DNA of 41,517 bases, from NCBI GenBank assembly GCA_030145015.1, contig JAQYWI010000031.1, forward strand, positions 1 through 41,517, given 5' to 3'. Position numbers and translations under genes: made by a program. Positions 8,482 to 15,366 of the stretch are shown piece by piece (the first letter of the stretch is position 1; every line of letters starts with the position of its first letter). The stretch comes from Desulfobacterales bacterium. GTDB lineage: Bacteria > Desulfobacterota > Desulfobacteria > Desulfobacterales > JAHEIW01. The notes beneath the pieces were generated by a model. That model did not search any database and was not told the DNA's origin. It was given only the letters and a program-made list of their open reading frames with translations.

Positions 8482-9105
8482 ATGAAAATACGAGTCGAAA
8501 TGGAAAATAACAAAGAAGATTTAGAAGTTAAACGCTTTGTATCCGATAAAGGCAAAAACCAGTATCTTCTCATCAGCGGCAAGCAAGCCGCCGTCATTGA
8601 TGTATCCGATGCGGTCGATGACGTCGGTAAGATCGTAACTGAAATGGGCCTGACATTGAAATATCTACTGGTTTCGCATGCCCATCAATCTCATGTTGAG
8701 GCCCTGCCCATGCTGAAACAAAATTTCAATGGGACGTTCTGTCTGCATGAGTATGAGTACCAGCATTTTAAAGAAACCGATATCAGCCTGGAGCCGGACC
8801 GCATCCTGCAGGATAATGACAGTCTGGAGCTGGGAAACATTGCCATAAAAGTGCTGCTTACGGCCGGCCACACCAAAGGTTCCGTGTGTTATTGGGTCAA
8901 GGCGGCCAATGCGCTTTTTAGCGGCAGTACACTGTTAAAAAAGAGCTATGGCCGGATCTGGGGCCCCAGCAGTATGTCCCTGATGCACTTTAGTATGAAG
9001 CGCATCGGCTCCACTATTCCTGATAAAACAACGATATATACAGGTAGCGGTGAATTGACAAAAATGGCAAATGAGGGGTGGATACACTGTATGCGCAGCG
9101 CCTAA
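8482..9105 (+). CDS. Metallo-beta-lactamase-fold protein with degraded metal site
   Basis: 207 residues with the overall plan of a glyoxalase II-like MBL protein, but key ligands are changed. The HxHxDH motif reads HAHQSH (66-71, Asp to Ser70). H130 in TAGHTKGS is kept. The bridging GD motif reads FSGSTLL (Asp to Ser149). The C-terminal GHG-type motif reads YTGSGELT (His to Ser189). Three of the usual dinuclear ligands are therefore lost, so it is probably catalytically inactive or binds a single metal. Start ATG 8482 follows TAGGA at 5 bases. It is divergent from the acyl-CoA dehydrogenase. Contrast the intact MBL protein at 23941-24912. Confidence 0.82.
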   Translation: MKIRVEMENNKEDLEVKRFVSDKGKNQYLLISGKQAAVIDVSDAVDDVGKIVTEMGLTLKYLLVSHAHQSHVEALPMLKQNFNGTFCLHEYEYQHFKETDISLEPDRILQDNDSLELGNIAIKVLLTAGHTKGSVCYWVKAANALFSGSTLLKKSYGRIWGPSSMSLMHFSMKRIGSTIPDKTTIYTGSGELTKMANEGWIHCMRSA

Positions 9106-9201
9106 ACTGTTGGCCGGTTGGCGCGCTGTCGCTTTGTCTTGTTAACGCACTACAATAGTTGAATCTTAATAAGGACTTTTTGGTGGAATTGGATCAACGG
9201 T

Positions 9202-10086
9202 TTATAACGCATTTACGTTAGAAATAATCTCCCAGGCCTCCTCGGCCGTTTCAACATAGCAAAATAAGTCTAAATCCTTTGCTGAAATCGTGCCCTCTTC
9301 CACCAGGGCGTCGAAATTGATGACCCGTTCCCAAAATTGTCTGCCGAACAACAAAACCGGTATGGGTGCCACCTTCTGTGTTTGGATGAGGGTCAGGGTT
9401 TCAAAGAGCTCATCCAGGGTCCCAAAACCACCTGGAAAAGCCGTTAGGGCCTTGGCGCGCATCAAAAGATGCATCTTGCGAACGGCAAAGTAGTGAAACT
9501 GAAAAGCCAACTCCGGTGTAACATAGCGGTTGGGCGACTGTTCAAACGGTAAAACGATATTCATACCGATACTCGGAATTCCGGCTTCATGGGCACCCCG
9601 GTTGGCGGCTTCCATAATGCCGGGGCCACCGCCGGTAATCACGACCAGCATATCTTTGCCGGTATTGCTGGAAATGAGGCTGCCGAGTTTGCGGGCCTCT
9701 TCATAATATTTGCTGTTGGCCAGGGCCCGCCGGGCAATATCGACTTTTTGCTTAAGGGCGGCATCATTTTTGTTTTGGCGGTATTCGGCTTCGGCCGAGA
9801 CGAGTTGGGCTTCAGCGGTTTCCGGATCCGGAATGCGGGCGCTGCCGAAAATGACCACGGTCGATTCAATATGGTTTTCCTGCAGAATCAGCTCGGGTTT
9901 CAACAACTCAAGCTGCAGTCGTACCGGGCGCAACTCGTCCCGTAAAAGAAAATCATCATCCTGATACGCCAACCGATAGGATGACGACTGGGATTGCGGT
10001 GAATCAACAAGCATGCGGGCGGATTGAGCATCATCGAGGGCTGAAATGAAAAACCGAGTTTTGGGCTTGCGTTGTTCAGAAGACAT
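9202..10086 (-). CDS. LOG-family protein (TIGR00730 type)
   Basis: 294 residues. It contains the Rossmann-like nucleotide site TGGGPGIMEAANRGAHEAG (151-169) and the family signature FPGGFGTLDELFETLT (217-232), which includes the Glu used in phosphoribohydrolase chemistry. LOG proteins cleave nucleoside 5'-monophosphates such as cytokinin ribotides to base and ribose phosphate. It is longer than the 180-200 residue core because of an N-terminal ~75 residues and an inserted charged helix (about 88-125). Start ATG 10086 has GGAG 8 bases upstream. It appears to be a single-gene unit. Confidence 0.87.
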   Translation of the reverse strand: MSSEQRKPKTRFFISALDDAQSARMLVDSPQSQSSSYRLAYQDDDFLLRDELRPVRLQLELLKPELILQENHIESTVVIFGSARIPDPETAEAQLVSAEAEYRQNKNDAALKQKVDIARRALANSKYYEEARKLGSLISSNTGKDMLVVITGGGPGIMEAANRGAHEAGIPSIGMNIVLPFEQSPNRYVTPELAFQFHYFAVRKMHLLMRAKALTAFPGGFGTLDELFETLTLIQTQKVAPIPVLLFGRQFWERVINFDALVEEGTISAKDLDLFCYVETAEEAWEIISNVNAL

Positions 10087-10316
10087 GAATCACACTCCTT
10101 ATCGAAAGATCGCCGCATTGCCGCAAAAAGCGCCGTCGGCTTCGGTAAATGAATTTACACTAACGCATCTAAATTAATCTATCAATGCTCAAGGTAGGTA
10201 GCAAGACTTTTACCCTATAACCAATCTCAAAATTAGCTGTTCATCTTGGAAGACAGCTAAAGTGTTGAGGAGCTGAAAAGGAAAATAAGGAGGAAGATAA
10301 CAAAAAGCTTTTTTTA

Positions 10317-10670
10317 TTATCCGACTATATCCAGGAGGGATCCCAGCATTTCATTCTGGGTTTCAAGGGTTTTTAAATTGGCCTGATAGGCCCGTTTGGT
10401 AATCATCAAATCGGGGATTTCTTCGGCCAGATCGACGTTGGATGTCTCCTTCTCAACCACCTGGTCATTTTCTAGCACGTCATAACGGAATCCGGGACTC
10501 GTATCACGACTGAGTTCGACGCGAACAGCGCCATTGTGATCTTCATGCAGTGTTGCACGGCCTTTCTTGAATCCATCGGTGTTGACATTGGCAATATTAT
10601 CGGCGCTAGCCCCAAGCTTGGTTATAAATGACCTCAGAGCGGATACGGTGTTGTTTAAGGCTGCAATCAT
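10317..10670 (-). CDS. Short flagellar basal-body rod-like protein
   Basis: 117 residues. The N-terminal half resembles the flagellar rod N domain (ALNNTVSALRSFITKLGASA then DNIANVNTDGFKKGRA). The C-terminal half matches the rod/hook C domain (NVDLAEEIPDLMITKRAY, then LETQNEMLGSLLDIVG). It is shorter than FlgC or FlgB and lacks a middle domain. GGGGGG lies just before the ATG. No other flagellar gene is near, so it is an orphan. It may be a stand-alone paralogue rather than a working rod subunit. Confidence 0.8.
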   Translation of the reverse strand: MIAALNNTVSALRSFITKLGASADNIANVNTDGFKKGRATLHEDHNGAVRVELSRDTSPGFRYDVLENDQVVEKETSNVDLAEEIPDLMITKRAYQANLKTLETQNEMLGSLLDIVG

Positions 10671-10791
10671 TTTTCCCCCCTAAAAACCGTGATGCATAGT
10701 GACGTTCTTCCAAAAAATTAAAACTCCTCGAAATGCCGTTATTCCAACCGGAACACCTCCATCATGTATAGTTGTGAGAGCCCGAATAAGA

Positions 10792-10807
10792 AGATGCACG
10801 TGCATCT
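10792..10807. promoter_or_regulatory. 16-bp perfect palindrome in the spacer 10671-11017
   Basis: AGATGCAC followed by GTGCATCT is a perfect 16-bp palindrome. The 10671-11017 spacer is otherwise AT-rich, with TTGACA hexamers at 10833 and 10938 but no convincing -10 partners. The palindrome could be an operator for the rod-like protein gene (minus strand) or for the decayed dehydrogenase. Confidence 0.4.
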
Positions 10808-11017
10808 GAGAAGTTTTAAATTCTAATCAAATTTGACAGAACATATGTTACAATATCCGTGCCAACCATCATCTTTTAAATTATACATATTAATATCAAA
10901 TAGTTAAAATTATTTTTAAAACAAATAGAGTGAAAAATTGACAAATTATGTCATTTTTTTTGCCCTAAAATGTCATATCGGCTATGATGAAAATGGAGGA
11001 TATGGAGCCGGTTAAAG

Positions 11018-11511
11018 ATGAAATTTGAATTTGCCACCGCCAGCCGCATTATTTTTGGCCCGGGTATTCTTAGCCGAGTTGCCCCGATGGCGGCCGAGAT
11101 GGGCCGCCGGCCTCTGGTTGTTACCGGCCATAGCGGCGATCGAGCAGTACCGTTGATGGACGCACTAGAAGGGCAAGGACTGCAGATCACCCGGTGTACG
11201 GTATCTGGAGAACCCACAACCGGCATGGCACTTGAGGTCGTCCAGGAAGCCCGCCGGGCCGCATGCGATCTGGTCATCGGTATCGGAGGCGGCAGTGTCA
11301 TCGACACGGGCAAAGCCGTGGCCGCACTTATCACCAGTGGATAAAAAATCTCTGTCAAACGCTTCAGGTCCAATCATTAGCACACCCGGGCTTGAACAAA
11401 GCTGATTTTGCGGCAGTGGTGGCAAAGTCTCAAATTGCAAGCAGCATGCAGGGTAATCCCATCCGCCTGACCGAAGCGGAATTACTCGAAATTTTGCACA
11501 AAGCCCTCTAG
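11018..11511 (+). pseudogene. Iron-containing alcohol dehydrogenase, internally deleted remnant
   Basis: The first 106 residues (from MKFEFATASRIIFGPG to IGIGGGSVIDTGKAVAAL) are a clear N-terminal half of an iron-dependent alcohol dehydrogenase, including the GGGSVID nucleotide motif. This frame stops at 11344. A different frame then gives the family's last ~55 residues (LAHPGLNKADFAAVV, then MQGNPIRLTEAELLEIL), ending with TAG at 11511. About 200 middle residues, including the metal ligands, are missing. A deletion with frameshift explains this, and no working enzyme can be made. Confidence 0.88.
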
Positions 11512-11530
11512 TCCAGAACCTATGGTTTCA

Positions 11531-11659
11531 GGTGTCAGTGTTCAGACGTCAGAGGTATTATTGGACGACACCCGAGTACGAGGACGAGGACGAGTAAAAT
11601 GAGGCGAATATAATATCGTCCTCGTACTCGTGCTCGAAAACTGACTGATACCCGACACC
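11531..11659. repeat. Hairpin of GACGAG-type tandem words
   Basis: The outer arms GGTGTCAGTGTTCAG and TGACTGATACCCGACACC, and inner arms CGAGTACGAGGACGAGGACG and CGTCCTCGTACTCGTGCTCG, form a long imperfect hairpin made of degenerate 6-base words. It sits in the 11512-11853 spacer. The rest of that spacer (about 11665-11815) contains a short open stretch ending PAVIAGGMVKFTPHEVI that looks vaguely coding, but I cannot assign it. Confidence 0.75.
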
Positions 11660-11853
11660 TGTATTGTTGAAAAAACAGATTGATACCATCAATCCGTGTT
11701 TTGCAAATTACTTGCGCGATGCAACACTTGACCGGCAAACCGGCAGATCGGGCGCTATGGTTCCGGCAGTAATTGCCGGTGGGATGGTGAAGTTCACCCC
11801 ACATGAGGTAATTTAGGCAGGAAATGGTGCGATTTTAGTTTTCAAATACAAGT

Positions 11854-12129
11854 TTACCGGAAGACAAAAGGCGGTGCGTCGTCATCTATGGAAATATGTT
11901 TTTTGGCGCGGTTGGGAGGCTTAAAATCTTTTTTGGCCTTGGGCCGGCCACGATCTACGAACAAGCCCGATACGCTAAGACAGACAAATCGATACAGCAG
12001 CCTTACTAGCAGCAACACGACATAAAACAAGCCCATGCCAAATGCCACCTGCACGAAGGTCGGTTGGGTTGAAGTCCACAGACTAAACGTGCTCCAAACT
12101 TCTATCAGCCAATTAATTGTAAGGTCCAT
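11854..12129 (-). CDS. Small hypothetical single-pass membrane protein
   Basis: 91 residues. One strongly hydrophobic segment (about 27-50, VQVAFGMGLFYVVLLLVRLL) is followed by a basic, then acidic tail (KAKKDFKPPNRAKKHISIDD). GGGAAGAA lies upstream of ATG 12129. The tail would probably face the cytoplasm. I do not recognise the family. The ribosome site and transmembrane-then-charged pattern support a real gene, but confidence is moderate. Confidence 0.55.
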   Translation of the reverse strand: MDLTINWLIEVWSTFSLWTSTQPTFVQVAFGMGLFYVVLLLVRLLYRFVCLSVSGLFVDRGRPKAKKDFKPPNRAKKHISIDDDAPPFVFR

Positions 12130-12291
12130 CTTTGGGTTCTTCCCTGTATGATTTTCTGATATCGCCGTCCCAGAACAATGTCAAGCGAACATTCGGCTGT
12201 TTAAAAGGTCAAAATTTTGACATGTAACGATACGCTCGCTTAAGATCAACTGCCGGGAGTCACCGACTACCCGTGGAGCGGGTGGCTTGGA

Positions 12292-12314
12292 TTTTTCCGC
12301 CATCGGCGGAAAAA
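12292..12314. terminator. Symmetric hairpin TTTTTCCGCC-ATC-GGCGGAAAAA
   Basis: A perfect 10-bp stem with a 3-base loop and A/T tracts on both sides could end transcription in either direction. Just upstream, CCCG-TGGAG-CGGG (about 12270-12282) forms a second small stem. Together they look like a REP-type unit. Confidence 0.55.
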
Positions 12315-12351
12315 AACAGAGACACGGAAGTGCCTTAATCGGTGCAAGTGT

Positions 12352-12402
12352 CACGGTGTAACCGTACAACCGTGTAATCGTTCAGCCGTGTGCAAAGCAC
12401 CC
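12352..12402. repeat. Degenerate tandem words of ACCGTGTAA type
   Basis: CACGGTGTAACCGTACAACC followed by GTGTAATCGTTCAGCCGTGT holds four to five variants of a roughly 9-base word. The first and last are in inverted sense, as in the other word-based hairpins of this window. No gene lies here. Confidence 0.55.
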
Positions 12403-12425
12403 GGTTTGAAAACACCTAATTTAAG

Positions 12426-12441
12426 TTGGCATGAAAGTTGA
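12426..12441 (+). promoter_or_regulatory. Candidate sigma-54 promoter before a structured leader
   Basis: TTGGCATGAAAGTTGA matches the sigma-54 pattern TGGCAC-N5-TTGC, with GG at -24 and TTG at -12; the last base is A instead of C. It points right toward a hairpin-rich leader (12460-12566) and the 63-residue gene at 12627. Confidence 0.45.
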
Positions 12442-12459
12442 ATAAATAATTATCTGTTC

Positions 12460-12566
12460 GCATGCGGGATTTCCAGTGATAACCCATGCGACAGTGTCCT
12501 CAGGGGTCCAAACACTCCGGGACTCTCCTCCTTTCACTGCCCCCGGGGCTTAGCTTCCCCCGGGGG
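12460..12566 (+). ncRNA. Putative structured leader RNA with GC-rich hairpin
   Basis: TCGCAT (about 12458) can pair with ATGCGA (about 12486). CCCCCGGGG (12540-12548) pairs perfectly with CCCCGGGGG (12557-12565) around a short loop. There is no U-run after the second stem, so it is not a simple terminator. It lies between the sigma-54-like promoter and the small gene at 12627. Structured RNA is inference; no known riboswitch class was recognised. The remainder of the 12130-12626 spacer is covered by the hairpins listed before it. Confidence 0.35.
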
Positions 12567-12626
12567 TTAACATGATTTTAGCGTCATTAAGATCTGACAC
12601 CAAAAGGCTGAAAGGTTCAACGGATC

Positions 12627-12818
12627 ATGATTTGCGTGATAGAATACGGCGAAAACATCGGAACACTCAGAAACCTCTTTCCTGATATTCAGCAGGCACT
12701 TGTTTTTGCTAAACAGATTATCGCTTTATCCGAAGAGGAATACAAGTGTATCGGACCGAATCAATGGTATTGTCAGGATAAAAAAGAATTCGTCAGAATC
12801 GAAGGGATTACAAATTAA
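12627..12818 (+). CDS. Small hypothetical protein (63 residues)
   Basis: The sequence runs from MICVIEYGENIGTLRNLF to a C-terminal FVRIEGITN. AAAGG lies about 11 bases before the ATG. Composition is that of a soluble alpha/beta mini-protein with two Cys in the second half. A strong terminator follows at 12946, and a sigma-54-like promoter precedes, so it sits in what looks like its own transcription unit. I do not recognise the family. Confidence 0.55.
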   Translation: MICVIEYGENIGTLRNLFPDIQQALVFAKQIIALSEEEYKCIGPNQWYCQDKKEFVRIEGITN

Positions 12819-12945
12819 AGTTTTAGGTAATCATGTAATCCTAACGATTGGAGAATTTTTGGGGTAAAGTTTTGTCTAAAAAGTACCGATAAATACGATA
12901 ACAGTGTGCAGGCGGGCACGCTGTTTGATGTAATTCCTTAGGGAG

Positions 12946-12979
12946 GGGGTGGCCCATCACGGGCCACCCCTAATTTTTT
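12946..12979 (+). terminator. Rho-independent terminator
   Basis: GGGGTGGCCC-ATCAC-GGGCCACCCC is a perfect 10-bp stem followed by TAATTTTTTA. Upstream, ACAGTGTGC and GCACGCTGT (12901-12924) form a second near-perfect stem. It ends the unit of the 63-residue gene. The remaining 12819-13140 spacer shows nothing more than the AT-rich promoter area of the rhodanese gene. Confidence 0.85.
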
Positions 12980-13140
12980 ATGCCCCTAGTTCCCCCAGCC
13001 TTCCGGACATATCTTTCAAGTCTAATTTGCAGCAAATTCGCCATTAAATCCATCAAACCATTGACCCACCCGAATTATGGTCCTATATTTTTTTAAAATT
13101 TGAAACGATCAATTTAGGTTTTAATAAAAGAAGAGAACAC

Positions 13141-13563
13141 ATGCAGATCCGAAATGCTTTTGGAGTTGCCGGTTTTATCATCGCGCCCCTGGCAGTCATT
13201 GCATCTTGCTTCACGGTGGCTTCAGCCGCGTCAATCGAAGTGCCCCGTATTTCCGTTGAACAAACCAAACAAATGCTTGGCAGCCCGGAGGTGGTTATCA
13301 TCGATGTTCGTACTGCCAAAACCTGGTGGAGAAGTCGCACGAAAATTTTAAGTGCGGTGCGGGAAGAAATTGGCTCCGAAAAAAAGTGGGCGGGAAAATA
13401 CCCCAAAGATAAAACTCTAATTTTTTATTGAACCTGAAGAAATGAAAGAACCAGTGCCCGGGCGGCACGATATTTCATTCAAAAAGGGTATACGAATGTA
13501 TTTGCCCTCAAGGGCGGCTGGCAAGCCTGGAAAAAGGCGGGATATCCGGTGGAAAAGAAGTGA
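13141..13563 (+). CDS. Exported rhodanese-like protein, apparent selenoprotein with two in-frame TGA codons
   Basis: The signal peptide (1-29, ending TVASA) leads into a rhodanese domain: VVIIDVRTAKTWW (51-63), then KYPKDKTLIFY (86-96). The frame meets TGA at codon 97 (13429) and again at codon 99 (13435), then continues in the same frame as RNERTSARAARYFIQKGY, NVFALKGGWQAW and KKAGYPVEKK, a textbook rhodanese C-terminus, stopping at 13561-13563. Codon 97 is where rhodaneses carry the sulfur-accepting Cys after FY. Selenocysteine forms of rhodanese-like proteins are reported from this bacterial group. A 39-base SECIS-like hairpin starts 3 bases after the second TGA. If read through, the product is 140 residues, secreted to the periplasm. 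The alternative is a pseudogene, but conservation after the TGAs, the unbroken frame and the hairpin argue against simple decay. AGAAGAG lies before the ATG. Confidence 0.75.
13441..13479 (+). promoter_or_regulatory. SECIS-like hairpin after the rhodanese TGA codons
   Basis: The lower stem AATGAAA (13441-13447) pairs perfectly with TTTCATT (13473-13479). After an internal loop, GTGCC (13454-13458) pairs with GGCAC (13464-13468) around the loop CGGGC. The apical loop begins 21 bases after the second TGA, inside the known range for bacterial SECIS elements, and has G among its first two bases. Confidence 0.6.
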
Positions 13564-13790
13564 CTAAAGTGAACTAAAGTTTGAAGTGCCTAAAGTTCAG
13601 GTGTCGCTTTGCTCCGTCATTAAAAAAGATGATCGTTTGACCCAGTCGTTCGACCCAGTCGTTAGACCCAGTCGTTCGACCCAGAGGCTCTCGACGGGAG
13701 GCTCTCGAAGGGAGGCTCTCGACGGGAGGCTCTCGACGGGCAGAATTCCTTAACTTTAGTCACTTTAGTTCACTTCCAACTTTAGCGCAC
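13562..13790. repeat. Palindromic element, copy 2 (inverted relative to copy 1, one more unit of each tandem)
   Basis: The arms of CTAAAGTGAACTAAAG and CTTTAGTCACTTTAGTTCAC words flank a core with three full and one partial 13-base unit (GTCGTTCGACCCA) and four 14-base units (AGGCTCTCGACGGG). The core matches the reverse complement of 6301-6511 closely, including GTGTCGCT, TGCTCC and CAGAATTCC. It overlaps the rhodanese stop codon. The rest of the spacer to 13999 is AT-rich, with no clear feature. Confidence 0.85.
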
Positions 13791-13999
13791 TTGCGTTGAT
13801 GCATTTTTGAAACAACTTCTTGAATTGATAAGTTTTTTTTACAAAGGCAGATAATCTAAAAACAGAAGTTTAATACTTGAAAAAAGATCAATTTGTATAT
13901 ATGTTTATTTTATAGATTCGCAAATCCCCCTTTTTTTTTCATAATCAGAAAGAATCCGGTTTATTTTGATTTATTGGATCTTTTTTCGGGAGCGTATGC

Positions 14000-14200
14000 A
14001 TGAGCGGTTTGGATAACTTGATTGCATTCATTGACAACGGCGGTACACGCTCTGGTTCTGAAAGGCGACACTTTGCCAGAAATGATGATATCCGCGAGAG
14101 ACGAACGCGGTATGATCGCAGAAGTGGCGCTGATCGCAGAAGGATCCTGAACGAGAAAAGAAAGAAAGGCAAAGAACGACGAACCGTATTTGTGGATTAA
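14000..14200 (+). CDS. Small Arg-rich protein with DRR/ERR repeats
   Basis: 66 residues. The N-terminal 18 residues (MSGLDNLIAFIDNGGTRS) lead into an Arg-rich stretch with SERRHF, RERRTRYDRRSGADRR and GKERRTVFVD. Such ERR/DRR-SG-DRR strings often occur as short leaders beside PilZ or signalling domains, but none follows here. GGGAG lies 7 bases before ATG 14000, which supports expression. Function unknown; nucleic-acid or membrane-lipid binding is possible from charge only. Confidence 0.6.
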   Translation: MSGLDNLIAFIDNGGTRSGSERRHFARNDDIRERRTRYDRRSGADRRRILNEKRKKGKERRTVFVD

Positions 14201-14414
14201 TGCATTTATCAGATAGTCAAATATCCGCTTACCCTTAAACATCATCCTGCCGACTTTATCAAAACCTGCAATTTGTAACTTCAACCTTAGATTTGGCTCT
14301 TCACATTTACCTTCATTGGCGTTAGCGCGCGTTTACGGCAATTAAAAATAGCCCTCCGTTATCATATTCATAAAAAAACGTATCGGAAGCGCTTTCTGGT
14401 TTGTGCCTATCCGA

Positions 14415-14428
14415 AAATGATATCATTT
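14415..14428. promoter_or_regulatory. 14-bp perfect palindrome AAATGATATCATTT
   Basis: A perfect palindrome lies 63 bases before the FNR-like box in the 14201-14581 spacer. It could be a second operator for the Cys-rich gene. Nothing else is seen in the first half of this spacer. Confidence 0.3.
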
Positions 14429-14490
14429 CAAATGAATATCCAACCGTTGTGATATTTTATTGTCAACAGATTCGGTGTCGATTACGTCAA

Positions 14491-14504
14491 TTGATTTAGA
14501 TCAA
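14491..14504 (+). promoter_or_regulatory. FNR-type binding site
   Basis: TTGATTTAGATCAA matches the FNR consensus TTGAT-N4-ATCAA exactly. It lies 78 bases before the start of the Cys-rich small protein, a place suited to activation by a Crp/Fnr-family redox regulator. Confidence 0.55.
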
Positions 14505-14581
14505 AGAAAGAGGCATGGGTGAAGTGGTAAAAGAGGCTGGAACTTCGTTATGAAACCATTTTGTTTTGATGGGTAATTAAA

Positions 14582-14860
14582 ATGACAAAATGCATACCGG
14601 ATGAGAAACGCAATTGCCTGCTCCGCGAGGAGACCCGCGAAGTGCGGTTGGGCTGCGCCAATTTCTGCGTGGCTGGGTTGATGTCGCGTTGCAGTGCAGG
14701 TTCGGTCTGGAATGAGCAGAAAAGATGCAAATACGCAGAAAAATCGACGATTAGCAATCGCTGTATGCATTTTATTGAAGCCATTGACGGCCACTGTGAC
14801 TGTGCCGAGGCCCAAAGAGAGCTAAGAAACGCTGTTAAAATCAAAACGGATAAACCTTAG
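14582..14860 (+). CDS. Small Cys-rich protein under a probable FNR-type site
   Basis: 92 residues with nine Cys: C4, C12, C25, C29, C38, and then RCKYAEKSTISNRCMHFIEA followed by IDGHCDC. The spacing suggests a zinc or Fe-S cluster site. The perfect FNR box upstream and the strong terminator directly downstream make a neat single-gene unit, consistent with a redox- or oxygen-linked role (inference). The ribosome site is weak. No named family recognised. Confidence 0.65.
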   Translation: MTKCIPDEKRNCLLREETREVRLGCANFCVAGLMSRCSAGSVWNEQKRCKYAEKSTISNRCMHFIEAIDGHCDCAEAQRELRNAVKIKTDKP

Positions 14861-14887
14861 CGCCGTCTGCCGATACCACAAAAAAAA

Positions 14888-14927
14888 CCCCCGGGCAGCC
14901 CTCACACCGCCCGGGGGTGTTTTTATT
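14888..14927 (+). terminator. Rho-independent terminator after the Cys-rich gene
   Basis: CCCCCGGGC pairs perfectly with GCCCGGGGG over a 12-base loop, followed by TGTTTTTATT. It begins 27 bases after the stop codon. The remaining spacer to 15366 is AT-rich and shows no supported gene; an open frame at 15002-15367 has no ribosome site and no protein-like features. Confidence 0.9.
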
Positions 14928-15366
14928 GTGGCCATAATGAAACATTATCACAAACTGAATTCAACAATAATCGGTTTTACAACGCCCTGTAGCTGCTCAC
15001 TATGACCATTTCGGGCAAATCGTTTCGCCGGATTTGCCCTGCCTGCCCTCAAATGATTATCACCAATGGCCAGCAACAATCATCTTTGTATATTATTTAT
15101 ATCGCAATATATAGCCAGATGTCAAGAAAAAAACCTATATATAGTATATTTCAGTGTTTTACGGCGGCTTTAATGCGGACCGCATCAGAAAATAATCATT
15201 CATGGCGGGAGCCTATTGACGAAATATCCAAAAATAATGCAATATGGCTTTATCATGCGAATTTTATGATTATCATAGGACTTAAACCCATTTTTTCAGG
15301 GTATTCCATTGATTTTCTGAATGCAGACGCATATTCAGCCTTTTTTTTAATGATAAGGAAAAACTG

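Noticed and set aside
11535..11804. Minus-strand 89-residue frame
   Set aside because: It runs through the GACGAG hairpin; the Val-Leu-Val repeats are produced by the DNA repeat, not by a protein.
12181..12369. Minus-strand 62-residue frame
   Set aside because: It covers two hairpins and repeat words; no ribosome site.
13141..13431. Rhodanese as a 96-residue protein ending at the first TGA
   Set aside because: The same frame continues with perfect rhodanese sequence after the TGAs, so stopping there would drop a third of the domain.
13961..14284. Minus-strand 107-residue frame opposite the Arg-rich gene
   Set aside because: The plus-strand gene has GGGAG at good spacing; the antisense product looks random.
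14501..14844. Minus-strand frames opposite the Cys-rich gene
   Set aside because: The plus strand has the FNR box, terminator and Cys pattern; the antisense frames have none.
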